Position numbers and translations under genes: made by a program. A DNA stretch of 59,454 nt, from assembly GCA_036395115.1 (NCBI GenBank), contig DASWDU010000050.1, positions 1 through 59,454 on the forward strand, written 5' to 3'. Of the stretch, positions 32,147 through 40,194 are shown piece by piece. Source of the DNA: Thermoplasmata archaeon. GTDB taxonomy: Archaea > Thermoplasmatota > Thermoplasmata > RBG-16-68-12. The notes beneath the pieces are model-generated. The model did not search any database and was not told the DNA's origin. It saw only the letters and a program-made list of their open reading frames with translations. Within the stretch, counting starts at the first letter, position 1. Each line of letters starts with the position of its first letter.

Positions 32147-32655
32147 GCCTTTCTCCGCCGACGCCTCGGCGCCGCGGCGCCGTCCCCTCGGACCTCCCCC
32201 GTTTCGACGCGTCCGAGCCGCTCTTGGAGCGCGAGCCATTCCGCCACCTTCCTCACGATCTTGCGGGTGCCGTCGAGGTCGCCCTCGAAGCGCGCGAGGC
32301 GGACGACCCGCGTCGTGAGCCCGCGACGTCGGCATTCATCGAGGACCCGCTCCTCGTTGTGCGCCTGGTCGAACCCCAAGGCGACGACATCGGGGCGGAT
32401 GTCCCCGAGGATCTCGTAGATGTCGCCCTCGTTCCCGAGGACCGCCCGGTCGACCGGCTTGAGGGCGGCCACCATCTCCAGCCGCGACTGCTCCGGCATG
32501 ATCGGCTCGTGCTTGAACCGCCGCGCCGTGCTGTCCCGCGCCACCACGACCCACAGTTCGTCGCCGAGCTTCCGGGCTTCGCGGAGGAAATACAGATGAC
32601 CGGGATGGAGGAGATCGAAGACCCCCGTCGCCATTACACGGACCACGAACGCCAC
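32143..32655 (-). CDS. ribL: FAD synthase RibL
   Basis: 170 residues of the archaeal RibL family, which adenylylates FMN with ATP or CTP. Cytidylyltransferase signature VMATGVFDLLHPGHLYFLRE with HPGH, then the variable site WVVVARDSTARRFKHEP and the DVVALGFDQ strand. The C-terminus after about residue 140 is basic and low-complexity (AAAPRRRRRKA). ATG 32655 overlaps ribB by 22 bases; GTG 32646 would shorten the overlap. It completes the operon from precursors to FAD. Confidence 0.92.
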   Translation of the reverse strand: MAFVVRVMATGVFDLLHPGHLYFLREARKLGDELWVVVARDSTARRFKHEPIMPEQSRLEMVAALKPVDRAVLGNEGDIYEILGDIRPDVVALGFDQAHNEERVLDECRRRGLTTRVVRLARFEGDLDGTRKIVRKVAEWLALQERLGRVETGEVRGDGAAAPRRRRRKA

Positions 32656-33332
32656 GCCCGGACGATGTCCTGCCCTTCCAGGAAGACGAGATTCCTCTCC
32701 CGCGCATATGCCTTTGCATGCTCCTTCGGGAGGGCCCGTCCATCGTCCGCCATCATCTCGCAGATGGTCGCGCTCGGCGCGAGTCCGGCCATGATCGTGA
32801 GGGCCGTCGTGAGCTCCGTGTGCCCCCGGCGCTCCGCGAACAACGGCTCCGCAGCGTTCAGCAGGGGAACGTGTCCCGGGGACCGGAACTCCTCGGCGAA
32901 GACGTGCGCGGCCCAGCCGTTCTCCCGACGGACCGCATCCCTCGCGATCGCCGCCAATCGGGCAATGGTCTTCGCGCGGTCCGCGTCCGTTACGCCCGTG
33001 AACGTGTCCCGGTGGTTGACCGAAATCGAGAACGCGCTGTGCCGATCGTATTTCATGTCCTCCGTCGACACGGCGCTCAGAATCGGATACATCCCGCCGG
33101 CGCGGCGCAGGACGTCCGTCATGTACGGCAACCCGAGTCGCACGCGGACCTCGCCCGACAACGTCGCGCAGATGAGCCCGCCCGCCTCCTTCCGAAGCGT
33201 GCGGATCGCGGCTGGGGTGACGAACTCGCTGGCGATCGCGAGGTCCGTCTCCTCTTCGCGGCCGTCGCCGTCATAGATGAGGACGAACGCCCCGCGGCGC
33301 AGCGCGTCGAGCGCCCGCTCGACTTCGGCCAC
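32634..33332 (-). CDS. ribB: 3,4-dihydroxy-2-butanone 4-phosphate synthase RibB
   Basis: 232 residues of RibB type, converting ribulose 5-phosphate to the four-carbon riboflavin precursor. FVLIYDGDGREEETDLAIAS is the acidic catalytic loop; GLICATLSGEVRVRLGLP, FSISVNHRDTFTGVTDADRA, SPGHVPLL and the GHTELTTALTIMAGL motif follow. GTG 33332 is chosen because TATATC (33354-33359) is 25 bases upstream and the resulting MAEVERALDALRRG matches family N-termini; the open frame upstream runs through the TATA itself. First gene of the riboflavin operon, divergent from the isomerase gene. Confidence 0.94.
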   Translation of the reverse strand: MAEVERALDALRRGAFVLIYDGDGREEETDLAIASEFVTPAAIRTLRKEAGGLICATLSGEVRVRLGLPYMTDVLRRAGGMYPILSAVSTEDMKYDRHSAFSISVNHRDTFTGVTDADRAKTIARLAAIARDAVRRENGWAAHVFAEEFRSPGHVPLLNAAEPLFAERRGHTELTTALTIMAGLAPSATICEMMADDGRALPKEHAKAYARERNLVFLEGQDIVRAWRSWSV

Positions 33333-33441
33333 GGCCCCTTCGAGCCCACCAGCGTATATCAATATTATTGTAGGAACCAAGTTGCTGGTTCAGACCGCAC
33401 GGGACGCAGGCCTTATCCGGACCACCCCGATGGGGCCCGGG

Positions 33442-34491
33442 ATGCTCGACCCCGAGGAGGTCGCCCGGATCGATCCCGAGGGGATGCGGGACATCATCGC
33501 CTCGTTGCCGGACCAGCTCGAGGCGTCGCTCCGGTTCGCCCCCGAAGCCTCCTACGACGTGGGCGACGCGCAGCGGGTCTTCGTCGTCGGGATGGGCGGG
33601 TCTGCGATCGCGGGTGACGTCTTCGCGGCCTGGGTCGCGGACCGCGCGAAGGTGCCGATCCAGGTTGTGCGCGACTACCGCCTTCCGTCGTACGCGAGGC
33701 CGGAGGACTTGCTGATCGCCGTGAGCTATTCGGGGAACACAGAGGAGACGCTGAACGCGGCGGCCCAGGGGATGAAGCTCGGCTGTCGGATGGCGGCCGT
33801 CACGTCCGGCGGCTCCCTGCGGGACCTCGCACGGAGGAACGGCGTGCCGGTCTTCGAGGTTCCCACGGGCCTGCCGCCGCGCGGGGCGTTCGGCCATCTG
33901 TTCGGGGTGCTTCCCGCCATCGGCGAGGGGTGGGTCGTCGGGCCGCTCCGCGCCGAGCTCGAGCGAACGATCGCGCATCTGCGGAAGATCCGGAAGCGGC
34001 TGCGCCCGGAAGCCGGCGTCCGCTCGAACGGAGCGAAGCGCCTCGCGATTCGCCTGCGCGGCACGGTGCCGATCATCTACGCGACCACGCCCTTCACGCC
34101 GATCGCGAAACGATGGCAGACGCAGCTGAACGAGAACGCGAAGGTCCTCGCCTTCTCCTCTTCGTTGCCCGAGGCGGACCACAACGAACTCGTCGGATGG
34201 TCCGAGGATGCGCGCGCCCGCCGGCACACCCCGATCTTGCTCCGCGATCGGGACGAACCTCCCGAGGTCCGTCGGCAGCTCGACATCACGGTCGACCTCA
34301 TGTCCCGCCGAGCGTCCGCGATCGAGGTCGACGCCGAAGGCGAGAGCCTCCTCAGTCGTCTGCTCGGCACGTTATACCTCGGGGACTACGTGAGCTTGTA
34401 CCTCGCGACGCTCCGGCGCGTCGATCCGACGCCCGTCCCTCCGATCGCGGAACTCAAGAGGCGCCTCGCCCGCGGACGCCGAAAAAACTGA
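33442..34491 (+). CDS. Bifunctional phosphoglucose/phosphomannose isomerase
   Basis: 349 residues of the archaeal PGI/PMI family with tandem SIS domains. VFVVGMGGSAIAGDVFAAW, LIAVSYSGNTEETLNAA, the serine-rich VTSGGSLRDLA and PIIYATTPFTPIAKRWQTQLNENAK, then LPEADHNELVGW, are diagnostic. It interconverts fructose 6-phosphate with glucose 6- and mannose 6-phosphate and feeds glycosylation precursors. CTTATC (33412-33417) is 27 bases before ATG 33442, the preferred leaderless start; ATG 33430 is also possible. It is divergent from ribB across a shared 109-base promoter region. Confidence 0.9.
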   Translation: MLDPEEVARIDPEGMRDIIASLPDQLEASLRFAPEASYDVGDAQRVFVVGMGGSAIAGDVFAAWVADRAKVPIQVVRDYRLPSYARPEDLLIAVSYSGNTEETLNAAAQGMKLGCRMAAVTSGGSLRDLARRNGVPVFEVPTGLPPRGAFGHLFGVLPAIGEGWVVGPLRAELERTIAHLRKIRKRLRPEAGVRSNGAKRLAIRLRGTVPIIYATTPFTPIAKRWQTQLNENAKVLAFSSSLPEADHNELVGWSEDARARRHTPILLRDRDEPPEVRRQLDITVDLMSRRASAIEVDAEGESLLSRLLGTLYLGDYVSLYLATLRRVDPTPVPPIAELKRRLARGRRKN

Positions 34492-34790
34492 ACGCCGAGG
34501 GTGAGATTTTCAGGCAGCCGTCACGCGAGCGGCGGGAGCGCACCAATCGGAGGCCGGCCAGAATCGGCGACAGCTCCGTCGTGGCGTTTGCTTTCACGGA
34601 CCTCTCCCTGCAAGCCGCCTCCTCAACCCGCAGTCAGGTTCTGGAAAGTGAAAGACGCCACATATTGTTGGAGAACCGGACCCCGTCGTCATCGGGTTGG
34701 AATCCTGAAGCAAAATCTGTTCGCAGAGGTGTCTCCTAGACCTATTGCAGCCAGGTGTTCCTCTTGCGATCTGTGGAGCGGCAGCGAGAC
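34492..34790. other. Spacer without recognised gene
   Basis: 299 bases between the isomerase gene and tRNA-Ser. No frame is protein-like on either strand. CATATTGTTGG near 34661 is AT-rich, but nothing convincing follows it. No box C/D or H/ACA guide RNA with correct boxes could be identified by eye. Confidence 0.5.
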
Positions 34791-34895
34791 GCCGGGGGGG
34801 AGATTTGAACTCCCGAAGTCTTTCGACCACGGCGTGACTGGCGGGGCAAGACGCCGACTCCAGCGCCGCGCCCTACCGAGCTAGGCGACCCCGGC
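34791..34895 (-). tRNA. tRNA-Ser(GGA) with a 22-base intron
   Basis: Acceptor GCCGGGG/CCCCGGC, D arm GCCT...GGGC, T arm GGGAG-TTCAAAT-CTCCC, discriminator G at 34790, just outside the range. A class II variable arm GTC-GAAA-GAC and anticodon GGA (34861-34859) identify serine. The anticodon stem CGGCG/CGCCG is interrupted after position 37 by an intron at 34836-34857. Bulge-helix-bulge is canonical: exon CTGG pairs with intron CCAG, with bulges AG^T and TC^A. Mature length is 83 bases plus discriminator; CCA is not encoded. TATA (TATAAAG as read on plus, 34926-34932) lies 31-37 bases upstream. Confidence 0.95.
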
Positions 34896-34925
34896 ACCGA
34901 ACGCCGCGCCCATCCTATCCGTCGG

Positions 34926-34932
34926 TATAAAG
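34926..34932 (-). promoter_or_regulatory. TATA box of tRNA-Ser
   Basis: CTTTATA on the minus strand, centred about 34 bases before the first tRNA base. It lies in the 48-base gap between the Ste24-like protease gene and the tRNA, so the tRNA is transcribed independently of the protease. Confidence 0.65.
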
Positions 34933-34943
34933 ATTCTCCGGGC

Positions 34944-36077
34944 TCAGGCGCGCGCTGACGCGAACACCCGCGCGGACTCGACCCGCTCCCGTCCCGTGGG
35001 ATGGCTGTAAAACAGCCACTTGTCCCAACGGCTCGGATTCGCGACGCCGAGGTTCCGGTCATGGAGCCGGACGATCGCGGCCGCGAGTGCGGCTGGATCC
35101 CCGGTCAACTCGAACGCGAACCGGTCGGCCCGCGACTCGCGTTCGCGGGACCACCGCAGTTGAAGGGGGCCAAACGGAAGGGCCACGAGGCTGAAGAGGA
35201 CGGCGAGCCACGGCAGGCCCGCCATGTCGCCGGCCGACGCAATCCCGAGGGAGACGCGCGTCGCATCATAGAGCCGGGCCGTGACCGTGAGGATCGCCAG
35301 GGATGTGAGCGAGCCCTGGAGAAACCCCCACAGCGGATCGAAGTGGCGCTGATGAGCGAGCTCGTGCGCCAGGACGGCATCGACTTCCCCGACCGGGAAC
35401 TCGGCCAGGAGGGTATCGGTGACGACAATCCGGCGTGTCCGGCCGAATCCCATCACGGCGGCGTTCGACCGCCTGGTCTTGGGCGAGGCCTCGAGCACGA
35501 AGGCTCCAATGACCGGGACGCCGGCGCGAGCTGCGAGCGATGCGAACCGATTCCGGAGACTCTCTTCCCGGATCGGCCGGAAGCGATAGAACAGCGGCAC
35601 GAGCACGATCGGCGCGAGGAATCCGATTCCGAGCGAGGCCGTGGCACCGAGGATCCACGCGACCAGCCACCACCACGGCGTGGCCGCGAGCAACCACAGC
35701 ATCCCACCGCCGACGACGAGGGTCGAGGCGAGTCCGAGGGCGAGGGACTTCCAGACGTCACTGAGCCAACCGACCAGGCGTTGGTTGGACAAGCCGAAGG
35801 CGCGCTCCCATCGGAATCCGCCGACGTAGGCGAAGGGGAGTTCCGCCGCCGCGAAGGCGCCGAAGAGGATCGACAGGAACGCTACCGCGGACGCCCAGGC
35901 CGGCCATCCGAGTCGGAGGACGGCACCCTCCAAAGACGCCGCGCCTCCCGCCACCAGGACGGTCGCGAGGGCACCGATCACGGCCCCGTGGACGGCGCGC
36001 AGGACGAGTCGCTTCGACCGAAGGCGGCGCGCGAGGAGCTGCCGCTCCGCGTCGAATCCCCATGCGTCGACGCCCAT
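34944..36077 (-). CDS. M48 family membrane metalloprotease (Ste24/HtpX-like)
   Basis: 377 residues, integral membrane zinc protease. Several N-terminal helices, then the active site HELAHQRH (H238, E239, H242) and the downstream glutamate ligand in ERESRADRFAFELTGD; SNAAVMGFGRTRRIVVTD is the conserved strand before it. The order GFRWERAFGLSNQ...HELAHQ...SRADRFA resembles Ste24/CAAX protease more than short HtpX. It begins 3 bases after cbf5 and appears to be the last gene of the superoperon transcript. The substrate is unknown; membrane protein quality control is plausible. Confidence 0.88.
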   Translation of the reverse strand: MGVDAWGFDAERQLLARRLRSKRLVLRAVHGAVIGALATVLVAGGAASLEGAVLRLGWPAWASAVAFLSILFGAFAAAELPFAYVGGFRWERAFGLSNQRLVGWLSDVWKSLALGLASTLVVGGGMLWLLAATPWWWLVAWILGATASLGIGFLAPIVLVPLFYRFRPIREESLRNRFASLAARAGVPVIGAFVLEASPKTRRSNAAVMGFGRTRRIVVTDTLLAEFPVGEVDAVLAHELAHQRHFDPLWGFLQGSLTSLAILTVTARLYDATRVSLGIASAGDMAGLPWLAVLFSLVALPFGPLQLRWSRERESRADRFAFELTGDPAALAAAIVRLHDRNLGVANPSRWDKWLFYSHPTGRERVESARVFASARA

Positions 36078-36080
36078 GGC

Positions 36081-37034
36081 TCACTTCCACAGCTTCGGGT
36101 ACGTCCCCGGGTCCATGAGCACGCGGGCCGTGTCCGCCGCCGCCCCCGATTTCGCGACGACGATTTCGTCCGTCGTCATGAGCGCCTTCGATACCGCGAC
36201 CGCCTCGCCCTTCCCCGTGAAAAGGCCGACCAAGTCACCTCGACGGATGTGCGGTGAAAGCTTCGCGACGCCGGGCACCGCGAGGTTCGCACCGTGGCAG
36301 ATTGCGTCGACTGCGGTGTCTTTGATGATGATTCGCGGCAGATGTCGCAGCAGATCCTCCATCGGTCGCACGATCGCCCGGATCGCGCCGTCGTCCCCCT
36401 CCCGCCAGTATGCGATGGCGTCCCGGAACGCGTTGAGCGGATGGGCGTCCGCCTCGGAGAACGAGGCGGTCCGGGTCCGCCGCAAGTCGACCATGTTCGC
36501 GCCGACCCCGAGCGCCTCGCCCACGTCCGAGCACAACGTCCGGACGTAAGTGCCGGACTCGCAGCGGACGCGGAAGAGGACGTTGCGGCCCTCGATCTCC
36601 AGCGGATCGAACTCGTACACGTGCCGGGTCCGCTGCTCCCGCCGGACGGCCGAACGGACCGGGGGAATCTGATAGATCTCGCCCACGAACCGGCCCATCA
36701 TCGATCGCACCTTCCGATCGTCGACGTCCTGGTGGAGCTGCAACACCCCGACGTAATCCTTGTCCCCCGCGAGCAGCGCTTCGAGCGCCCGGGTGGCGCC
36801 GGCGAGGCCGATCGGGAGCACTCCGGTGACGCGCGGGTCCAACGTGCCCGCATGGCCCGCCTTCGGGACTCCGAACATGTCCCGGACCCAAGCGCTCACC
36901 TGGTGGGACGTCGGTCCGGCCGGCTTGTCGACGACCGCGACGCCCGAGCGGATCCGTTCTTCAATCGAACGATCGTCCGGGCGCTTGCCATGTTTCGAAT
37001 CGGGCGTCTCATGGAGGACGACGAGTTCGCTCAT
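36081..37034 (-). CDS. cbf5: RNA pseudouridine synthase Cbf5
   Basis: 317 residues, archaeal TruB/Cbf5 with C-terminal PUA domain; catalytic subunit of H/ACA RNPs and able to make psi55 in tRNA. DKPAGPTSHQVSAWV, catalytic loop GHAGTLDPRVTGVLPIGL (Asp), DKDYVGVLQLHQDV and CESGTYVRTLCSDVG are signatures. The PUA part is residues 235-315 (RIIIKDTAVDAICHGANLAV, RRGDLVGLFTGKGEAVAV). The ATG overlaps the cmk stop by 4 bases. Upstream of the Ste24-like gene, downstream of cmk. Confidence 0.96.
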   Translation of the reverse strand: MSELVVLHETPDSKHGKRPDDRSIEERIRSGVAVVDKPAGPTSHQVSAWVRDMFGVPKAGHAGTLDPRVTGVLPIGLAGATRALEALLAGDKDYVGVLQLHQDVDDRKVRSMMGRFVGEIYQIPPVRSAVRREQRTRHVYEFDPLEIEGRNVLFRVRCESGTYVRTLCSDVGEALGVGANMVDLRRTRTASFSEADAHPLNAFRDAIAYWREGDDGAIRAIVRPMEDLLRHLPRIIIKDTAVDAICHGANLAVPGVAKLSPHIRRGDLVGLFTGKGEAVAVSKALMTTDEIVVAKSGAAADTARVLMDPGTYPKLWK

Positions 37035-37570
37035 CCCCCCACCCGCGCCGCAATCGCCGCGACGATCTCGTCCGGCGTCTTGCGCCCGGAGTCGAGTATC
37101 AGGTCAAAGATCCGCGCATCGCGCAGGTCGATCCCGTAGATCGCGCGGTACCGGACGCGCTCCGAGCGCTCCCGCGACACGATCTCCCGCTTCGCCTCCC
37201 GCACGCTCTTCCCCTCGCGCGTCGCGATCCGTTCCGCACGCACGGCGAGCGGGGCGTCGATCAGGACCTTCGTGCACGGGATGCCTTGCTTCGCGAGGAG
37301 GTACGCTTGGATGCGTCCATCCACGACGACGTTCGCCCCGGACGCCGCCTTCGCGCGGATCTCCTCCAGAACGGCGGCGTCGAGTGCGCGGTCGATGGCC
37401 GGATCCGCCTCCGCCGCCTTGCCGAACGCCTCGAGGCCCATCCCCCGCTCCTTCGCCATCGCGCGGAACCGCATGCCCGCCGACACGAGGACGAACCCGC
37501 GCGTGTCGGCCCACCGCTCCGCGACCGTCGTCTTGCCGCTGCCCGGAGGGCCGCCGATTGCGAGGATCAT
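37031..37570 (-). CDS. cmk: Archaeal (d)CMP kinase
   Basis: 179 residues. P-loop IGGPPGSGKTTVAERWA at the N-terminus, FVLVSAGMRFRAMAKERGM (substrate site), VVVDGRIQAYLL, and an arginine-rich lid RERSERVRYRAIYGIDLRD. This matches archaeal cytidylate kinase, which commonly sits between the EMC3-like and cbf5 genes, as here. Overlaps cbf5 by 4 bases. Other small NMP kinases share the fold, so the substrate is by family and context. Confidence 0.92.
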   Translation of the reverse strand: MILAIGGPPGSGKTTVAERWADTRGFVLVSAGMRFRAMAKERGMGLEAFGKAAEADPAIDRALDAAVLEEIRAKAASGANVVVDGRIQAYLLAKQGIPCTKVLIDAPLAVRAERIATREGKSVREAKREIVSRERSERVRYRAIYGIDLRDARIFDLILDSGRKTPDEIVAAIAARVGG

Positions 37571-37580
37571 CGGGGATTCC

Positions 37581-38327
37581 TCAGGCTTCTTCCGCCTGGA
37601 GCGGGACCCCCATCTCTTCGAGTCGCCGCGTGAAGCGGAGGTACTTCAGGACGCGGACGATGATCTGCCCGAAGGGGATCGCGAGCAGCGAGTACAGGAG
37701 GATCCAATGGGTGAACAGAGGGAAGCCCAGCTCCGACTCGTTCAGGAACACATGGCTCGACCACGGCACCGTGATCCACTGGTTCCCGAGATGGTCCAGC
37801 GTGATGCCCACGAAGAGACGGAGCCACGTGAAGACGACGATGAACATGATCATCGTCCAGGCGGTCGACTTCATCGGCGCCATCTGCACCTCGACCTGGT
37901 CCTTCATGAAGACCGCCTGCGCTTCCTTCAGCTTCTCGAGCTTCGTCTGCTGGCCCTTCCGGAACGCCTCCATCTGCTCCTTCCGCCACGCCGCCATGGT
38001 CTTCTGCGTGCGGGCCATCTTCACCCAGTTCGTGTAGTGGTCCCGGATGATCGACGAGATCGTCGTCGTGAGCATGCCCGCGAGGAGGATCGTCAAGACG
38101 GGCAGCGCGCCGTTGAATCCGATGAGGGGCGCGAAGAGGAAGTTCGCGATGGCCGCGAAGCCAAGCCCCACCTGCGGATCGATGAGGGCGTAGAGGGCGA
38201 GAAGGAACAGGAAAATCATCAAGAATCGCGAGAAACTCGTCCGGTTGAGGACCAGAGGGGGAGGCCTCGTCTCCATCGGTTCGGCGGGGGGTTCGGCGGG
38301 CTCCGACGAGCCGGAATCCTCGTCCAC
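37581..38327 (-). CDS. EMC3/TMCO1-family membrane protein insertase (DUF106)
   Basis: 248 residues, Oxa1-superfamily protein of the archaeal Ylp1/DUF106 group, implicated in membrane protein insertion. A short acidic N-terminus, helices SRFLMIFLFLLALYALIDP and GALPVLTILLAGMLTTTISS, a cytoplasmic charged hairpin (WRKEQMEAFRKGQQTKLEKL) and three C-terminal helices. GTG 38327 is chosen because the CTTATAAC element (around 38352) is 25 bases upstream. An in-frame ATG at 38369 lies upstream of that box and is unlikely. It therefore has its own promoter inside the superoperon. Confidence 0.9.
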   Translation of the reverse strand: MDEDSGSSEPAEPPAEPMETRPPPLVLNRTSFSRFLMIFLFLLALYALIDPQVGLGFAAIANFLFAPLIGFNGALPVLTILLAGMLTTTISSIIRDHYTNWVKMARTQKTMAAWRKEQMEAFRKGQQTKLEKLKEAQAVFMKDQVEVQMAPMKSTAWTMIMFIVVFTWLRLFVGITLDHLGNQWITVPWSSHVFLNESELGFPLFTHWILLYSLLAIPFGQIIVRVLKYLRFTRRLEEMGVPLQAEEA

Positions 38328-38386
38328 GGATTCGCCAACGGACCTCGTGTTATAAGGGTTTGCCGCCACGCCGCAGGGAGAACGCC

Positions 38387-38755
38387 TCAGTCGCCTTCGG
38401 GTGTGGCGGTGGCCCCGCCCAAGGCCGTTTGGATCTTCCCCGCGAGGTCGTTGTAACGCTCGGAGAGCGACTTCTCCTGCTTCTGGAGCGACTTCACGCG
38501 AATCGTCAGCGTCTCCTTGTGCTCCTCGAGCTCCTTCTTCAGCGCCTCCCGGTCGTCCTGGCGGACGAGGAGCATCCCGATGCTCTTGTACACCGGCGTC
38601 TCGTTCGAGATCTTCCCGAGCTCGTCGAGGGTGGATTCGACCTCACGAAGCTTCGCCTCGAGCTGCACGCGTTGGGTTGCGAGCACTTGGAGTTGTTGTT
38701 GCAGGTTCTGGTACTGCGCGATCTGGTTCTGCAGCTGCGGGGAGATGTCCTTCAC
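38387..38755 (-). CDS. pfdB: Prefoldin subunit beta
   Basis: 122 residues, GimC/prefoldin beta: two long coiled-coil helices, ISPQLQNQIAQYQNLQQQLQ and the C-terminal ALKKELEEHKETLTIRVKSL, flanking the beta-hairpin ELGKISNETPVYKSIGMLLV. It forms the hexameric jellyfish chaperone with the alpha subunit and hands unfolded proteins to the thermosome. GTG start overlaps the pcc1 stop by 4 bases. Confidence 0.95.
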   Translation of the reverse strand: MKDISPQLQNQIAQYQNLQQQLQVLATQRVQLEAKLREVESTLDELGKISNETPVYKSIGMLLVRQDDREALKKELEEHKETLTIRVKSLQKQEKSLSERYNDLAGKIQTALGGATATPEGD

Positions 38756-38982
38756 GCGGCCACCTCATGCACGCGCGAGGCCACGTCGGCCCAGCGCAGG
38801 TACGAGTTGACCGCCGCGCGCAGGGCGCTCGTCTCCTCGGCGACGATCGTGAGGGTGAGGCGGTTTCGCCCGGGTCGCATCGAGACGCGGGCCCTCGGTA
38901 CGTCCCGACCCATCTCCGGCCCGAGCGCCTCGGCAACGACCCGCGCCTCGGGGCCGACCAGTGTGATCGTCGCTCGGCGCAT
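38752..38982 (-). CDS. pcc1: KEOPS complex subunit Pcc1
   Basis: 76 residues, small Pcc1-like protein: ATITLVGPEARVVAEALGPE, then RVSMRPGRNRLTLTIVAEETSALRAAVNSYLRWA. KEOPS makes the threonylcarbamoyl (t6A37) modification of tRNA; Pcc1 is its dimerisation subunit. It overlaps the prefoldin start by 4 bases and lies between rpoP and pfdB, the usual archaeal place. Confidence 0.9.
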   Translation of the reverse strand: MRRATITLVGPEARVVAEALGPEMGRDVPRARVSMRPGRNRLTLTIVAEETSALRAAVNSYLRWADVASRVHEVAA

Positions 38983-38984
38983 GG

Positions 38985-39119
38985 TCACCGCGCCTTGACG
39001 ATCTTCTTGACGTTCGGCCGCTCCTTGTAGAAGATCTTCGAGCCGCACCGCTCGCACTGGATCCCGACCGTGTTGATGTTCGTCCGGATCGGCTCGAGGC
39101 ACTTCGCGCACTTGTACAC
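38985..39119 (-). CDS. rpoP: RNA polymerase subunit P (Rpo12)
   Basis: 44 residues, a zinc ribbon with YKCAKCLEP (C4, C7) and GIQCERCGSKIFYKERP (C22, C25), the Rpo12/Rpb12 pattern. It contacts Rpo3 in the polymerase assembly platform. GTG start 2 bases after the L37Ae stop. Followed by pcc1 after 2 bases. Confidence 0.95.
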   Translation of the reverse strand: MYKCAKCLEPIRTNINTVGIQCERCGSKIFYKERPNVKKIVKAR

Positions 39120-39121
39120 GG

Positions 39122-39409
39122 TCAGGTCTCCTCGGCCTTCGCCTCGGGCTCTTTCGCGGCCTCCACCAGCTCCCGCTTGAAGGACGTCGTCACGACGGGT
39201 CGGTAGGCGCCCCCCGCGAAGACATTCCCGCACCGACGGCACTCCCAGACGCCGCTCGACTTCCGGTGGACGGATACGGCCTGACAGCGCGGACAGGTGT
39301 GCTTCGCTCGGCGGCCCTCCTCGATCTCTTGGACCCGTCGGCGGATCCGCACCCCGTAGCGGGGGCCGAATCGGCCGACGACACCAGCCTTTCGCGTGCG
39401 ACGCGCCAT
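39122..39409 (-). CDS. rpl37ae: Ribosomal protein eL43 (L37Ae)
   Basis: 95 residues. MARRTRKAGVVGRFGPRYGV, then the zinc site HTCPRCQAVSVHRKSSGVWECRRCGNVFAGGAYRP: four cysteines in a Cx2C...Cx2C ribbon, typical of L37Ae. The last 20 residues are an acidic Ala/Glu/Lys tail (AKEPEAKAEET), longer than in many archaea. It lies 8 bases after rrp42. Confidence 0.95.
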   Translation of the reverse strand: MARRTRKAGVVGRFGPRYGVRIRRRVQEIEEGRRAKHTCPRCQAVSVHRKSSGVWECRRCGNVFAGGAYRPVVTTSFKRELVEAAKEPEAKAEET

Positions 39410-39417
39410 CGAGGACC

Positions 39418-40194
39418 TCAAGGGTTCAGCAAAGGACGGATCTCGCGGCCAACGCGCTGGGCCGTCTCGATAATCCGCTTGACTTCTTCGTAAGTAAAGC
39501 TTCCACTTAAGCCTTTTTGCATCGCGCGGATGTCGCCGTTCTCGTCCGTCGTCACGGTGAGCCGCGCGTCCGCCATGCGCTCCTCGTCGAGGCTCGGATC
39601 GACCAAGACGATGTCCTTGATCTTCGCGCTCGTCACGCTGACCGGCCAGTGTTCGACGGGGAGCGCGAAGTCTTCGCCGACCCCCATCGCCTTGGCCGGC
39701 ACCTTGGTCGACGCGAGCGCGGCGACCCCGCCGTACGAGCATGCGTCGAACAGATTGCCATCGTAGTCGAGGACGTGGATGTCGATGAACATGATCCAGA
39801 CCTTCTCCTTCGGCGTGATGCAGAGCCGATCCATGTCAACCATCTTCGACTCGCGGATCCCGCGGTCCACGACCCGAGCGAGTTCGATCGCGTCGGGCCG
39901 GGGCGGGCCCGCCTCGAACGTCGGGCTGGCCATCGGGATGAGCTCGACGCTCGTCGAGAGCACGCCGGAGTTCGGGGTGTCGGGATACGGCTCGCCCACG
40001 GACATCTTGATGCCGACGAGGACGTCCGTGTTGCCGAGCTTGACGCGGGCGCTGCCCTCTGCCGTCCCGACGAACGACCGCTCGATCGTCACCTTCCGCG
40101 GCTCGTCGAGCGCTCGGCCGTCCACGCGCTGTCCGGTCGATGCGAGTCGGTAGACATGGGCGCGCATCAGCTCGGAGACGATCTCCTCGCTCAT
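39418..40194 (-). CDS. rrp42: Exosome complex subunit Rrp42
   Basis: 258 residues, the non-catalytic RNase PH-fold partner of Rrp41 in the archaeal exosome ring. GQRVDGRALDEPRKVTIERS, GSARVKLGNTDVLVGIKMSV, SVELIPMASPTFE, and IFIDIHVLDYDGNLFDACS-like core (here MFIDIHVLDYDGN) are family features. The ATG overlaps the rrp41 stop (ATGA). No catalytic phosphate-binding aspartate is expected in this subunit. Confidence 0.95.
   Translation of the reverse strand: MSEEIVSELMRAHVYRLASTGQRVDGRALDEPRKVTIERSFVGTAEGSARVKLGNTDVLVGIKMSVGEPYPDTPNSGVLSTSVELIPMASPTFEAGPPRPDAIELARVVDRGIRESKMVDMDRLCITPKEKVWIMFIDIHVLDYDGNLFDACSYGGVAALASTKVPAKAMGVGEDFALPVEHWPVSVTSAKIKDIVLVDPSLDEERMADARLTVTTDENGDIRAMQKGLSGSFTYEEVKRIIETAQRVGREIRPLLNP

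Noticed and set aside
34640-34720. Possible box C/D guide RNA on the minus strand (GATGAC ... CTGA)
   Set aside because: The C box does not match RUGAUGA and no C'/D' pair is visible.
34501-34884. A plus-strand frame of 127 codons before tRNA-Ser
   Set aside because: It runs through the tRNA gene and has no protein-like features.
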